Source: Clavibacter californiensis
GTDB lineage: Bacteria > Actinomycetota > Actinomycetes > Actinomycetales > Microbacteriaceae
Direction of reading: 5' to 3'
Length of the DNA: 64,000 nucleotides
Assembly (NCBI RefSeq): GCF_021952865.1
Contig: NZ_CP040792.1
Coordinates: forward strand, 1,302,001 to 1,366,000
A program made the translations under genes and the position numbers. The notes under the pieces were generated by a model. It had not been told where the DNA came from, did not search any database, and saw only the letters and a list, made by a program, of their open reading frames with translations. Positions 1-8,732 of this stretch are shown in pieces. Every line of letters starts with the position of its first letter. The first letter of the stretch is position 1.

Positions 1-2
1 GG

Positions 3-323
3 CTAGGGAACGGTCTAACCGTATCCGTTCCGGATGCCCTCGGGGGCAGCGGGCACGCACCCCTATCATCGTCGTTGATCGGTGCCGGCTACGAAAATAG
101 AAGGGGTGCATACATCTCGTTCAATAAGACCGATCAAACTGCTTTGGCTTCTGGGGCGGGCGCGGCGCTCGGTGCTGCGATTTGTTTCGCGGGTCCGGTA
201 GCGTGCGGTAACGCGGCAACCATCATAGCGGTCGCCCTGGTCTACATCAACGATCAGGGTCTCTGCGCGGGCAATGGGGAACTCCGCATCTATACTGCGA
301 CTCTGCAGGGTCGTTGTGTCTGA
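3..323 (+). CDS. Small secreted-type protein, 5' end outside the window
   Basis: The frame is open to the left edge, so this is the C-terminal part (at least 106 residues) of a protein that begins upstream; an internal TTG at 75 is not needed as a start. What is visible is a Gly/Ala-rich hydrophobic stretch (ALASGAGAALGAAICFAG onward) and four cysteines (in AICF, VACG, QGLC and a terminal GRC), a pattern that suggests an exported protein with two disulfides. I do not recognise the family with confidence; small Gly-rich four-Cys secreted proteins of this look occur in actinobacteria, and a bacteriocin-like or signalling role is only a guess. Base composition here is clearly more AT-rich than in the rest of the window (codons such as AAA, ATA, TTG and AAT are common), a possible sign of recent acquisition. 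Confidence 0.5.
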   Translation, partial: LGNGLTVSVPDALGGSGHAPLSSSLIGAGYENRRGAYISFNKTDQTALASGAGAALGAAICFAGPVACGNAATIIAVALVYINDQGLCAGNGELRIYTATLQGRCV

Positions 324-407
324 CGCATTTCGTGGATGCTGTGCTGACGCGCGAGGATACAATTCATCAGGCAAAGGCGTCTACAGAGATGAAAGAGGGT
401 GCATGAC

Positions 408-581
408 GTGAGATCCCGCGTGGTGTTGTGGGTCATCGGCACTGCTTCTGTCTTGATCGCAGGTTGGGCCCTGGCCGGGCAGGATGGCAGCCGTTTTGTC
501 GCCCTCGTGACCGTCCCGCTCTTCGTTCTCTTCGTGCTCCTGGCCGTGTCGCTATCCCGGCGCAGACGTCCGCCGGGCTGA
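408..581 (+). CDS. Very small two-helix membrane protein
   Basis: A 57-residue protein with two hydrophobic segments (about residues 5-22 and 30-48) ending in a basic SRRRR tail, so both ends probably face the cytoplasm. I chose the GTG at 408 because AGAGG at 394-398 lies 9 nt upstream; the earlier in-frame GTG at 399 would abut that Shine-Dalgarno. It follows the partial secreted-protein gene by 84 nt and may be cotranscribed with it. No family recognised. A small membrane partner of the upstream product (for example immunity or export) is possible but is only inferred from adjacency. Confidence 0.45.
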   Translation: MRSRVVLWVIGTASVLIAGWALAGQDGSRFVALVTVPLFVLFVLLAVSLSRRRRPPG

Positions 582-658
582 GAAGAGGCATCACGGTCCG
601 CCGTTGACAGGATGGGGCACGAGCTGAGGCAATCATCCGGCGCTGCGAAGCGCAGACG

Positions 659-695
659 ACGAGAGCCGCCCCCGTGATCCGGGAGCGGCTCTCGT
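659..695. terminator. Terminator hairpin after xylA
   Basis: An 11-bp perfect stem, ACGAGAGCCGC (659-669) with GCGGCTCTCGT (685-695), and a 15-nt loop. It sits 18 nt beyond the xylA stop on the minus strand and could also end transcripts from 408-581. There is no U-tract, as is common in high-GC actinobacteria. Confidence 0.6.
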
Positions 696-713
696 GTCGT
701 GCGGGTGCGGACT

Positions 714-1907
714 CTAGGAGCGCGCGCCCATCAGGTGCTCGAGCGCCAGCTGGTTGAGGCGGACGAAGCCGAAGCCCTTCGCGTCGAAGTACGACGGGGC
801 GTCGAAGTCCTCGTAGGAGGAGCGGTCGGCGAGGATGTCGTCGTACGACTCGCCCTCGTTCAGCGTCGGCGTGTAGATGTCGGCGACCTTGGCGGCGGCG
901 AGCGCCTCCTGGACCTCGGGGTCGGCGCGGAACGCCTGCGCGCGCTCCTTGAGGAGCAGGTACATGCGCATGTTCGCGGCGGCGGAGTCCCACACGCCCG
1001 TGATGTCCTCGGTGCGGCTGGGCTTGTAGTCGAAGTGACGGGGGCCGTCGTAGGAGCGGCCGCCGCCCACGCCGCCGTTCTCCAGCAGGTCGACGAGCGA
1101 GAACGCGTTCTGCAGGTCGCCGTGGCCGAAGACGAGGTCCTGGTCGTACTTGATGCCGCGCTGGCCGTTGAGGTCGATGTGGAAGAGCTTGCCCTGGTAC
1201 AGCGCCTGCATGATGCCGGCGGTGAAGTTGAGGCCCGCCATCTGCTCGTGGCCGACCTCGGGGTTCACGCCGACGAGCTCGGGGCGCTCGAGGGTCTCGA
1301 TGAAGGCGAGCGCGTGGCCGAGGGTGGGCAGCAGGATGTCGCCGCGGGGCTCGTTGGGCTTCGGCTCGATCGCGAAGCGGATGTCGTAGCCCTTGTCGGT
1401 GACGTAGTCGCCGAGGAGGTTGACGGCCTCGCGGTAGCGCTCGAGCGCGCCGCGGACGTCCTTGGCGGAGTCGTACTCGGCGCCCTCGCGGCCGCCCCAC
1501 ATGACGAACGTCTGCGCGCCGAGCTCGGCGGCGAGGTCGATGTTGCGGAGCACCTTGCGGATCGCGAACCGGCGGACGGCGCGGTCGTTGCTGGTGAAGC
1601 CGCCGTCCTTGAAGACGGGCGCGCTGAAGAGGTTGGTGGTGACCATCGGCACGACGATGCCGGTGTCGCTGAGGGCGCCCTTGAGGCGGTCGATCTGCGT
1701 CTGGCGCTCCGCGTCGGTGGATCCGAAGGCGAAGAGGTCGTCGTCGTGGAAGGTGAGGCCGTAGGCGCCCAGCTCCGAGATGCGCTCGACGCCCTCGACC
1801 ACGTCGAGGTCGGAGCGGGTCGGGCCGCCGAAGGGATCGGCCCCCGTGTAGCCGATGGTCCAGAGTCCGAACGAGAACTTGTCCTCGCGGGTGGGGGTGA
1901 GCGCCAT
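714..1907 (-). CDS. xylA: Xylose isomerase
   Basis: Converts D-xylose to D-xylulose (and glucose to fructose) with two divalent metals in a tetrameric TIM barrel. At 397 residues it has the short class I length of Streptomyces and Arthrobacter enzymes, and the catalytic residues fall at the Streptomyces numbering: His54 and Asp57 (in FHDDDL), Trp137, Glu181 and Lys183 (in AIEPKP), Glu217, His220, Asp245, Asp255, Asp257 and Asp287. The ATG is preceded by AGGAGA at a good distance. No xylulokinase or xylose transporter lies in the window. The upstream gap toward the divergent glycosidase gene holds a GTTG/CAAC inverted repeat that could be a ROK-type XylR operator. Confidence 0.97.
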   Translation of the reverse strand: MALTPTREDKFSFGLWTIGYTGADPFGGPTRSDLDVVEGVERISELGAYGLTFHDDDLFAFGSTDAERQTQIDRLKGALSDTGIVVPMVTTNLFSAPVFKDGGFTSNDRAVRRFAIRKVLRNIDLAAELGAQTFVMWGGREGAEYDSAKDVRGALERYREAVNLLGDYVTDKGYDIRFAIEPKPNEPRGDILLPTLGHALAFIETLERPELVGVNPEVGHEQMAGLNFTAGIMQALYQGKLFHIDLNGQRGIKYDQDLVFGHGDLQNAFSLVDLLENGGVGGGRSYDGPRHFDYKPSRTEDITGVWDSAAANMRMYLLLKERAQAFRADPEVQEALAAAKVADIYTPTLNEGESYDDILADRSSYEDFDAPSYFDAKGFGFVRLNQLALEHLMGARS

Positions 1908-1932
1908 GGTGTCTCCTGTCAGCGTCGTCGGT

Positions 1933-1957
1933 GATTTGTTGCTAACTACAACCTAAC
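1933..1957 (-). promoter_or_regulatory. Possible XylR-type operator upstream of xylA
   Basis: The local AT-rich island contains TTTGTTG (1935-1941) and CAACCTAA (1949-1956), an imperfect inverted repeat 26-50 nt upstream of the xylA start. ROK-family xylose repressors in actinobacteria are known to bind TTxGTTG/CAACxAA-like repeats. Only the inner GTTG/CAAC arms are perfectly symmetrical, so this is tentative; no rok gene is in the window. Confidence 0.35.
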
Positions 1958-2111
1958 CGGAGCGCGGCCGGGGCACAACGCCGACACGACGCTGGGGCGG
2001 GTCGGCTGGACGCGCGACGGGCACCCCGGCAGGATGGCAGGAGGTCGTCGTCGACCGCGCGCGTGCGCATCCGCCGGCCTGCCATCGCCCCGACGGAGAG
2101 GTCCACCCGAC

Positions 2112-3614
2112 ATGACCGACGCATCGCCCGCCGCAGCCGGACCGGACGCGGATCCCGCCGACGACCGGGGCGAGGGCCTCGAGTTCCCGCCCGGCTTCCT
2201 CTTCGGATCCGCCACCGCCGCCTACCAGATCGAGGGCGCGGTCGACGAGGGCGGGCGCGGCCCCTCCATCTGGGACACGTTCAGCCGCACGCCCGGGAAG
2301 GTCCTCGGAGGGGACACGGGCGACGTCGCCGACGACCACCACCACCGGCTCGAGTCCGACCTCGACCTGATGCAGGCGCTCGGCCTGGAGGCGTACCGCT
2401 TCTCGATCGCGTGGCCGCGCATCCAGCCGACCGGGCGCGGGCCGGCGAACGCGGAGGGCCTGGCGTTCTACGGGCGGCTGGTCGACGGGCTCGTGGCCCG
2501 GGGGATCACGCCCATCGCGACGCTCTACCACTGGGACCTCCCGCAGGCGCTCGAGGACGAGGGCGGCTGGGCGAGCCGCGACACCGCGTACGCGTTCGCC
2601 GACTACGCGCGGATCGTGGGCGAGGCGCTCGGGGACCGCGTCGGCACCTGGACCACGCTCAACGAGCCGTGGTGCTCGGCCTACCTCGGCTACGCGGCCG
2701 GCGTGCACGCGCCGGGCCGCACGGACGCCGAGGACTCGTTCCGCGCCGTGCACCACCTCAACCTCGCGCACGGCCTCGCGGTCCGGGCGCTCCGGGAGGT
2801 CGTGCCGGCCGACGCGCGCTTCTCCATCACGCTGAACCTGCACGTGATCCGCGGCGAGGGCGACACGGGGCCCGAGGCCGTCCGCCGCGTCGACGGCGTC
2901 GGCAACCGCGTGTTCCTCGACCCGCTGCTGCACGGCCGCTACCCGGCCGACGTGCTCGAGGACACCGCCTCGATCACCGACTGGTCGTTCGTGCTCCCCG
3001 GCGACACCGAGCTCATCCGCCAGCCGCTGCACCTGCTGGGCGTCAACTACTACAACACCAGCCGGGTGCGGATGCGGGACGGCTCCGTCGCGGGCGGCGG
3101 CACCTCCATCCACGGCGACGTCGCCGCGACGCCGTTCCCCGGCACCGACGACGTCGAGTTCCTCGAGCAGCCGGGCCCGTACACGGCGATGGGCTGGAAC
3201 ATCGAGCCCCAGGGCCTGGAGGACCTGCTCGTGTCGCTGCACGACGAGTTCCCCGACCTGCCGCTCATGGTGACGGAGAACGGCGCTGCGTTCGACGACG
3301 AGGTGACCGTGGAGGACGGCGTGCGCGCGGTCCACGACCCCGAGCGGATCGACTACCTGTCGCGCCACTTCGCGGCGGCCCACCGCGCGATCGAGCGCGG
3401 CGTCGACCTCCGCGGCTACCAGGTGTGGTCGCTCCTCGACAACTTCGAGTGGGCATACGGGTACTCGAAGCGGTTCGGCATCGTGCACGTGGACTACGCC
3501 ACCCAGGAGCGGACGCCCAAGGACAGCGCCCTCTGGTACGCGCGGCTCATCGCCGACCGCACCATCCCGGCGGTCGACGCGCGGCCCGAGCGCCACGTGC
3601 GCCCCGGGGCGTGA
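2112..3614 (+). CDS. GH1 family beta-glucosidase
   Basis: A 500-residue glycoside hydrolase family 1 retaining enzyme that would hydrolyse beta-glucosides (cellobiose, aryl-glucosides) in the cytoplasm; there is no signal peptide. The family signature near the N-terminus ([15 protein letters not shown], residues 30-43) is intact, the acid/base Glu185 lies in TLNEPW and the nucleophile Glu389 in VTENGAAF, and the C-terminal [13 protein letters not shown] motif is present. The ATG at 2112 follows a GGAGAGG about 10 nt upstream; longer in-frame starts add an Arg/Pro-rich stretch atypical of the family. Its stop overlaps the GTG of the acetyltransferase gene, so the two are translationally coupled. 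It may also act on plant-derived glucosides. Confidence 0.95.
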   Translation: MTDASPAAAGPDADPADDRGEGLEFPPGFLFGSATAAYQIEGAVDEGGRGPSIWDTFSRTPGKVLGGDTGDVADDHHHRLESDLDLMQALGLEAYRFSIAWPRIQPTGRGPANAEGLAFYGRLVDGLVARGITPIATLYHWDLPQALEDEGGWASRDTAYAFADYARIVGEALGDRVGTWTTLNEPWCSAYLGYAAGVHAPGRTDAEDSFRAVHHLNLAHGLAVRALREVVPADARFSITLNLHVIRGEGDTGPEAVRRVDGVGNRVFLDPLLHGRYPADVLEDTASITDWSFVLPGDTELIRQPLHLLGVNYYNTSRVRMRDGSVAGGGTSIHGDVAATPFPGTDDVEFLEQPGPYTAMGWNIEPQGLEDLLVSLHDEFPDLPLMVTENGAAFDDEVTVEDGVRAVHDPERIDYLSRHFAAAHRAIERGVDLRGYQVWSLLDNFEWAYGYSKRFGIVHVDYATQERTPKDSALWYARLIADRTIPAVDARPERHVRPGA

Positions 3615-4177
3615 GCGGGCCTGCGCCCGGCACGGACGAGCGTGCGGTGCTCGCCGCCGGGATCGTGATGCGGCCCGCGCGGATCACCGACGCCGCAGCG
3701 CTCGCCGCGGCGTACCGCGAGAACCGGGAGCACCTCCGGCCGTTCGAGCCCGCCCGCACCGACGCGTTCTTCACGTCGGCGGGGCAGCGCGCACAGCTCG
3801 CGGGGCGCATCGCCGAGCGGGCGGCCGGATCCGGCCTGCCTTACCTCATCGTGGAGCGCGACCGCGTCATCGGCCGCTGCGACCTGTTCGCGGTGAAGCG
3901 CGGCGCGGCGCAGAGCGCGAGCCTCGGCTACTGGATCGACCGCGAGCGCCAGGGCGCCGGGCTCGCGACGGCGGCTGCCCGGGAGGCGGTCCGCATAGCC
4001 CGCGCCGCCGGGCTGCACCGGCTGGAGGCGTCGACGCTGGTGGGGAACGGCGGATCCGAGGAGGTGCTCACGCGCGCCGGGTTCGACGCCATCGGGATCG
4101 CGCCGGCGTACCTGCGGATCGACGGCGCGTGGAGCGACCACACGCTGTGGCAGCGCGTGGTCGACGGAGCGCACTGA
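3611..4177 (+). CDS. GNAT family N-acetyltransferase (RimJ/RimL-like)
   Basis: A 188-residue single-domain acetyltransferase using acetyl-CoA; the substrate is unknown. The RimJ/RimL-like pattern is visible: [16 protein letters not shown] at the start of the fold, [18 protein letters not shown] as the acetyl-CoA loop (the R-Q-G-A-G segment) and [21 protein letters not shown] at the C-terminal helix-strand. The GTG start overlaps the glycosidase stop in GTGA; an internal GTG at 3665 or ATG at 3668 would remove the first 18-19 residues without touching the fold. Thirty bases separate it from the convergent MarR gene, with no strong terminator between. Confidence 0.85.
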   Translation: MSGPAPGTDERAVLAAGIVMRPARITDAAALAAAYRENREHLRPFEPARTDAFFTSAGQRAQLAGRIAERAAGSGLPYLIVERDRVIGRCDLFAVKRGAAQSASLGYWIDRERQGAGLATAAAREAVRIARAAGLHRLEASTLVGNGGSEEVLTRAGFDAIGIAPAYLRIDGAWSDHTLWQRVVDGAH

Positions 4178-4207
4178 CGGGCGCCGCGTGGGTCGGTCGG
4201 CGTCCGC

Positions 4208-4645
4208 TCAGGCCTCGAGGAGCAGCTCGGTCATGCTGCGCAGGCGCGCCTGCGCGGTCGAGTCGGCTCCGCTGCGGCGGACGACGTCGTCGTGCACCTG
4301 CTCGGCGACCCGCAGGAGGTCGGGCAGGATCCCGCGCCCGCGACCGGTGAGGGCGATGAGGAGGCGGCGTTCGTCGGCCAGGTCACGCTGGCGCGTGATG
4401 TAGCCGAGGAGCTCGAGGCGCTTGAACAGCGGAGACAGGGTGCCCGGAGTGAGCTGCACGGCATCGCTCAGATCGCCCGCGCGACGCGGGTCGTGCTCGT
4501 GCAGGGCGAGCATGACGAGGTACTGCGGGTGCGTCAGGTTGTACGGCTTGAGCAACGGCCTGTAGAGCGAGATCACCGCTCGGGACGCGGCGGCGAGCAG
4601 CAGTCCCATGTCGCGGTCGAGCAGCGCTCCGTCGTGGTCCGTCAT
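4208..4645 (-). CDS. MarR family transcriptional regulator
   Basis: A 145-residue winged-helix repressor of the MarR/OhrR type. The helices around LTHPQYLVMLALHEHD, the recognition region LSDAVQLTPGTLSPLFKRLE and the wing YITRQRDLADERRLLIALT are clear. There is no cysteine in the N-terminal region, which argues against an OhrR-type peroxide sensor. The ATG at 4645 is preceded by AGGAGG. No divergent target gene is adjacent: the next gene upstream is a hypothetical protein on the same strand, 124 bp away, so its regulon cannot be read from context. Confidence 0.9.
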   Translation of the reverse strand: MTDHDGALLDRDMGLLLAAASRAVISLYRPLLKPYNLTHPQYLVMLALHEHDPRRAGDLSDAVQLTPGTLSPLFKRLELLGYITRQRDLADERRLLIALTGRGRGILPDLLRVAEQVHDDVVRRSGADSTAQARLRSMTELLLEA

Positions 4646-4769
4646 GTGTCCTCCTGGCCGTCCGCGGGACGCGTCCCCCGACGGCCTGATCCCTTCGGAC
4701 GCTACTCCCGAGACCGAGCAGCGGCGCGACCCGGGTCCGCACGCACAGGGCGCGCGGAGGCGCGCGTCA

Positions 4770-5105
4770 TCACTCGGTCGTGGGCGACATCCACCCCTGC
4801 TCCATCTGGTGGCGTCGCACCTCGGCGACGGCCCGGTCGGCGTCGACCGGCACCGCGTCCCAGATGATGCCGGAGCCGTCGAGCCAGCCCAGCGCGAGCA
4901 TGGCGTCGGCCAGGTCCTCCACGAACATCGCCACCGTCGTGCCGTGGGAGCGGATGCGGTCGCCGTGCAGGCTCCAGCCGAAGTAGGCCGACAGGTACCT
5001 GGCCTGCTCCGAGTGGCTGCGCTGCAGGTGCCGGTTCGACCGCTCGGTGGATCCGCCCGAGGCCTGGACCTCGTCCTGCAGCTCGTCGCCGTGCTCGTCC
5101 GACAT
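4770..5105 (-). CDS. Hypothetical protein, 111 aa
   Basis: I do not recognise this protein. It starts with a charged, probably disordered section (residues 1-30, ELQDEVQASGGSTERSN) followed by a compact region with many aromatic residues (YLSAYFGWSLHGDRIRSHGTT, then LADAMLALGWLDGSGIIWDAVP), and ends with MEQGWMSPTTE. There is no signal peptide or membrane segment. A GGAGG lies 11 nt before the ATG. Codon use is like its neighbours, which supports a real gene. It is followed after 124 bp by marR on the same strand. Confidence 0.65.
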   Translation of the reverse strand: MSDEHGDELQDEVQASGGSTERSNRHLQRSHSEQARYLSAYFGWSLHGDRIRSHGTTVAMFVEDLADAMLALGWLDGSGIIWDAVPVDADRAVAEVRRHQMEQGWMSPTTE

Positions 5106-5188
5106 GCGTCACCGTTCCTCCGCGTCAGGGTGCCCGCGGTGGACACCGGAGGCAGACCCCTCAGACATTACGTAGCGCCACCGACAAT

Positions 5189-5213
5189 CCGCCAGGGGCG
5201 GCTGTCCTGGCGG
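5189..5213. terminator. Hairpin after the LysR-type gene
   Basis: CCGCCAGG (5189-5196) pairs perfectly with CCTGGCGG (5206-5213) across a 9-nt loop, about 20 nt beyond the LysR-gene stop on the minus strand. It separates that gene from the hypothetical gene at 4770-5105. Confidence 0.45.
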
Positions 5214-5231
5214 CGTGCGGGCCCTGGGCGC

Positions 5232-6188
5232 TCACGCCCGACGGAGCTCCCAGTCGCCGACGCGCAGCCGGACGAGCGCCGCGACGGCGGCGTGCACGGC
5301 GGGCGAGGCGGATCCGCCCGGAGCCGTGACGACGTGGACGACGCGCTCGCCGACGCCGGAGATCCGCCGCCGGACGACGCCGCGGGGGAGGGGCGCGGTC
5401 GCGAGGGCGAGCGACGGGAGGAGCGCGACCCCGAGCCCCGCCTGCACCATGCCCACTGCGGCGGCCGCGTTGTCGGTCTCGAAGGCCGTCGCCGGCGCGA
5501 AGCCGCTGCGGGCGCACGCGCTCACGAGGTGGCGGCGGCAGCGCACGCAGCCGGCGATCCACCTGTCGTCGGCCAGGTCGTGGAGCGCGAGCGGGCCGCG
5601 GTGCCGCAGCGCCCGCGACTCCGGCAGCACGGCCCACAGCGTCTCGCGCCAGAGCGGCCGGGACTCGAGGCCGTCGAGGGAGCGCGCGCCCGGGTCGTCG
5701 GGGTCGTCCGGGTAGGCGAAGGTGACGGCGACGTCGGCCTCGCGCGCACGGACGGCCGCGACGGCCTCGGGCGGCTCGGCCTCGAGGTAGCCGAACCCGA
5801 GGCCCGGGTGCGCCGCCGCGAGGCCGCCGAGCAGCCGCGGGACGACGGTCGACGACGCGGAGGGGAACGCCGCGACGCGCACGGTCCCGGCGCGCAGGCC
5901 CCGCAGGTCGTCGAGCTCGTCGGCGGCCTGGTCGATGGCGTGCACCACGGTCTCGGCGTGCCTCGCGAGGACGCGGCCGGCCTCCGTGAGGACGACGCCG
6001 CGGCCGGCGCGCGCCGTGACGGGCACGCCGATGCGCGCCTCGAGGCGCCGGAGGGTCTGCGACAGGGCCGGCTGGCTGACGCCGAGGGAGGCCGCAGCCG
6101 CGGTGATCGAGCCGCGCACGGCGAGGGCGTGCACCGCCGCGAGGGCGGCGGAGTCGAGGTCGCGCGCGGTCGGGGGAGCGTCGGTCAT
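5232..6188 (-). CDS. LysR family transcriptional regulator
   Basis: A 318-residue LysR-type regulator with an N-terminal winged HTH (residues 12-72; TAAAASLGVSQPALSQTLRRLE is the recognition region) and a C-terminal periplasmic-binding-like effector domain. It is transcribed divergently from the class V aminotransferase gene, the classic LysR arrangement, so that gene is its likely target. The ATG has no Shine-Dalgarno; instead TATGCT (6195-6200, minus strand) lies 6 nt upstream, suggesting a leaderless message whose -10 overlaps a T-N11-A palindrome (autoregulation). The effector domain contains a CVRCRRH motif with two close cysteines that could be redox- or metal-responsive; this is speculative. 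Confidence 0.93.
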   Translation of the reverse strand: MTDAPPTARDLDSAALAAVHALAVRGSITAAAASLGVSQPALSQTLRRLEARIGVPVTARAGRGVVLTEAGRVLARHAETVVHAIDQAADELDDLRGLRAGTVRVAAFPSASSTVVPRLLGGLAAAHPGLGFGYLEAEPPEAVAAVRAREADVAVTFAYPDDPDDPGARSLDGLESRPLWRETLWAVLPESRALRHRGPLALHDLADDRWIAGCVRCRRHLVSACARSGFAPATAFETDNAAAAVGMVQAGLGVALLPSLALATAPLPRGVVRRRISGVGERVVHVVTAPGGSASPAVHAAVAALVRLRVGDWELRRA

Positions 6189-6197
6189 TCACGGAGC

Positions 6198-6212
6198 ATA
6201 ACGCGGGCTTAT
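6198..6212. promoter_or_regulatory. T-N11-A palindrome, likely LysR binding site
   Basis: ATAA-N7-TTAT is a perfect 15-bp interrupted palindrome in the 81-bp gap between the divergent LysR and aminotransferase genes and fits the LysR consensus T-N11-A. It overlaps the putative -10 (TATGCT, 6195-6200) of the LysR gene itself. Confidence 0.6.
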
Positions 6213-6269
6213 GGGACGCATGCCGGGCGGGGTCTTGCTCGATGGATCCGCCCTCGTCACGCTGGACGC

Positions 6270-7325
6270 ATGACGACCGCGCCCCTGCCCGCCGACCTGC
6301 GCGACCTGTTCGAGGCCGGGCCCGGCTACCTGTCCGCCTGCACCATGGGCCTGCCCACGCGCGCGACGGTCGAGCGCCTGCGCGCCGATCTCACGACGTG
6401 GTCGGCCGGCGGATCCACCGCGCACGGCTACGGCGGCGTCGTCGAGGGCGTGCGCGCGTCCTACGCGTCGCTCGTGGGCGTGCCGGTCGGATCCGTCGCC
6501 GTCGGCTCGCAGACCGCCTCCTTCGTGAGCGTGCTCGCCGCCGCCGTGCCCGCGGGCGCCGAGGTGCTGTGCGTGACGGGCGACTTCAGCTCTCTCACGT
6601 ACCCGTTCGTGGTGGCGGAGGCGCGCGGGGTCGTGGTGCGGCACGTGCCGCTCGAGGAGCTCGCGGCCGAGATCGGCCCGCGCACGCACCTGGTCGCGTT
6701 CTCCCTCGTGCAGTCCGCCGACGGCCGGGTCGCCGACGTCGCCGCGATCCGGGAGGCCGCGCGGATCCACGACGCCCTCACCCTCTGCGACACCACGCAG
6801 GCGGCGGGCGCCATGCCCATCGACGCGAGCCTGTTCGACGCGACCGCCTGCCACGCGTACAAGTGGCTCTGCGCGCCGCGCGGCGCGGCCTTCCTCACGC
6901 TGTCCGACCGCTACCGCAGGACCCTCGTCCCCGTGCAGGCGAACTGGTACGCGGGAGCCGACGTGTGGGCGTCCTGCTACGGGCCCGCGATGGCGCTCGC
7001 CGAGGACGCGCGCGCGTTCGACGTCTCGCCCGCGTTCGGCGCGTGGGTGGGCGCCGCTCCGGCGATCGCGCTCTTCGCGCGCCTCGACCTCGATGCCGTG
7101 CACCGCAGGAACGTCGAGCTCGGCGACCTCGTGAGCGTGGGCCTCGGCATCGAGCCGCGCGGGCAGGCCATCGTGACCTGGCCGGACGCGGACGGCGCCG
7201 ACCTCGCCTCCCTCGGGGCGGCGGGGATCGTCGCCTCGGGCCGCGCCGGCCGCGCGCGCATCGCGTTCCACCTCTGGAACGACGAGGACGACGTGGAGCG
7301 GGTCGTCCGCGCGCTCCGGCGCTGA
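6270..7325 (+). CDS. Class V aminotransferase (cysteine desulfurase-like fold), PLP-dependent
   Basis: A 351-residue PLP enzyme of the class V aminotransferase / selenocysteine lyase / isopenicillin N epimerase-like group. The PLP-binding Asp lies in LCDTTQAAG (Asp174) and the Schiff-base Lys in HAYKWL (Lys198), followed by CAPRGAAFL; GSQTASFVSVLAAA fits the phosphate-binding region. No conserved active-site Cys loop typical of NifS/SufS desulfurases is evident, so a lyase, kynureninase-like or epimerase role is as likely as a desulfurase. It is divergent from the LysR gene, from which it is probably controlled. The ATG at 6270 has no obvious Shine-Dalgarno. Confidence 0.85.
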   Translation: MTTAPLPADLRDLFEAGPGYLSACTMGLPTRATVERLRADLTTWSAGGSTAHGYGGVVEGVRASYASLVGVPVGSVAVGSQTASFVSVLAAAVPAGAEVLCVTGDFSSLTYPFVVAEARGVVVRHVPLEELAAEIGPRTHLVAFSLVQSADGRVADVAAIREAARIHDALTLCDTTQAAGAMPIDASLFDATACHAYKWLCAPRGAAFLTLSDRYRRTLVPVQANWYAGADVWASCYGPAMALAEDARAFDVSPAFGAWVGAAPAIALFARLDLDAVHRRNVELGDLVSVGLGIEPRGQAIVTWPDADGADLASLGAAGIVASGRAGRARIAFHLWNDEDDVERVVRALRR

Positions 7326-7456
7326 GGAGCGGCAGCGCGGCGATTCCCTGGGCTGGGAATATGCCGGGCGCGAGCCAGTTGGACTTCGAGGCGGCGCACG
7401 CGCACGTCCTCCGTCCTCCGGCGCCCCGCGCCCCCCTCATCCCGAAGGAACGCTCC

Positions 7457-8692
7457 GTGTCGTCTGCCGTCCTCCACCCCGGCGATGCGCTCTCCCGTCG
7501 AGAGCGCATCGTCTACATCATCGTGCTGGGCGCCCTCGTCGGCCTCGGGCCGTTCACGATCGACCTCTACCTGCCCGCCTTCCCGGTGATCAAGGACCAG
7601 TTCGGCGTCTCGGACGCGGCCGTGCAGCTGACCCTCACGGGCACCACCGTCGGGTTCGCGCTCGGCCAGCTCGTCGTCGGCCCGTGGAGCGACCGCGTGG
7701 GCCGGCGCCTGCCGCTCATCGTCGCCACGAGCCTGCACATCCTCGCGTCGCTCGGCGCCGCGCTCGCCCCCGACGTCACGGCGCTGCTCGTCTTCCGCAT
7801 CCTCCAGGGCGCCGGTGCCGCCGGCGGCGCGGTCGTCGCCATGGCCATGGTCCGCGACCTCTTCGGCGGCCGCCCGCTCGTGCGCATGCTCTCGCGCCTC
7901 GCGCTCGTGACCGGGCTCGCGCCGATCCTCGCGCCCGTGATCGGCTCGCAGCTGCTGCGCTTCGTCGACTGGCGTGGCGTGTTCTACGCGCTCACCGCCT
8001 ACGCGCTCCTCGTCGTGATCGCCGTCACCTTCTTCATCGTCGAGACGCTGCCGAAGGACCGCGTGCGCATCGAGGAGAAGGGGACGCTCCTCCGCCGCTA
8101 CCGCTCGGTGCTCGGTGACCGCGTGTTCGTCGGCGTCGCCCTCATCGGGGGGATGCAGTTCGCGGGGCTGTTCTCCTACCTCTCCAGCTCGTCGTTCCTG
8201 TTCCAGGACGTGTACGGATTCGACGCGCAGCAGTTCGGGATCCTGTTCGGGATCAACTCGCTCGGGGTCGTGATCGGCAACCAGATCGCCGCCAGGCTCA
8301 CGAAGGTCATCGGGCCGCAGTGGATCCTCGCGGGCGTCGTCACCGTGCAGTTCCTGTCGTCGGCGACGATCGTGCTGCTCGGGACGTTCACCGACGCGGG
8401 GCTGCTGGGCACCCTGATCCCGCTGTTCTTCTTCATCCTCGCGTGCGGCTTCGGGTTCCCGTGCGTGCAGGTGCTCGGGCTCGTCAACCACGGGCACGAG
8501 GCCGGCACGGCCGCGTCGCTGCTCGGTGCCGTGAACTTCGGGCTGGCGGGTGCGATCTCGCCCATCGTCGGCGTGATCGGCATCACCTCGGGCGTGCCGA
8601 TGGCGGCCGTCATGGGGGCGTGCGCGGTCGTCTCCATCCTCTCGATGTGGCTCATCGTCCAGCCGCGGACGGTGCCGGCGCTCACGAACTGA
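7457..8692 (+). CDS. Bcr/CflA family multidrug efflux MFS transporter
   Basis: A 411-residue drug:H+ antiporter of the major facilitator superfamily with twelve predicted helices. The first helix carries the Bcr/CflA signature (GPFTIDLYLPAFPVIKDQF), motif A is WSDRVGRRLP between helices 2 and 3, and helix 4-5 has the drug-antiporter motif C-like GLAPILAPVIGSQLL. The GTG at 7457 was chosen because GAAGGA (7444-7449) is 7 nt upstream; longer frames add a non-conserved stretch. It follows the aminotransferase by 131 bp on the same strand. Likely substrates (bicyclomycin, chloramphenicol, sulfonamides or a native metabolite) cannot be told from sequence. Confidence 0.92.
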   Translation: MSSAVLHPGDALSRRERIVYIIVLGALVGLGPFTIDLYLPAFPVIKDQFGVSDAAVQLTLTGTTVGFALGQLVVGPWSDRVGRRLPLIVATSLHILASLGAALAPDVTALLVFRILQGAGAAGGAVVAMAMVRDLFGGRPLVRMLSRLALVTGLAPILAPVIGSQLLRFVDWRGVFYALTAYALLVVIAVTFFIVETLPKDRVRIEEKGTLLRRYRSVLGDRVFVGVALIGGMQFAGLFSYLSSSSFLFQDVYGFDAQQFGILFGINSLGVVIGNQIAARLTKVIGPQWILAGVVTVQFLSSATIVLLGTFTDAGLLGTLIPLFFFILACGFGFPCVQVLGLVNHGHEAGTAASLLGAVNFGLAGAISPIVGVIGITSGVPMAAVMGACAVVSILSMWLIVQPRTVPALTN

Positions 8693-8720
8693 CGGCCGTC
8701 GACCGGCCGGGAGCGCTGGG

Positions 8721-8726
8721 TAGGGT
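8721..8726 (+). promoter_or_regulatory. -10 element, probable leaderless start of the gene at 8733
   Basis: TAGGGT ends 6 nt before the ATG at 8733; there is no convincing Shine-Dalgarno and no clear -35. Confidence 0.45.
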
Positions 8727-8732
8727 GAGGCC

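Noticed and set aside
75-323. TTG start at 75 for the left-edge gene
   Set aside because: The frame is open to the window edge, so the true start lies upstream and the TTG is just an internal Leu codon.
66-374. 102-aa minus-strand ORF at the left edge
   Set aside because: Arg/Thr-rich with no domain; the plus-strand frame has a hydrophobic core and cysteines.
2063-4177. A 704-aa fused ORF over glycosidase and GNAT genes
   Set aside because: The first two-thirds is an out-of-frame reading of the GH1 gene; only the GNAT part is real, starting at the GTGA overlap.
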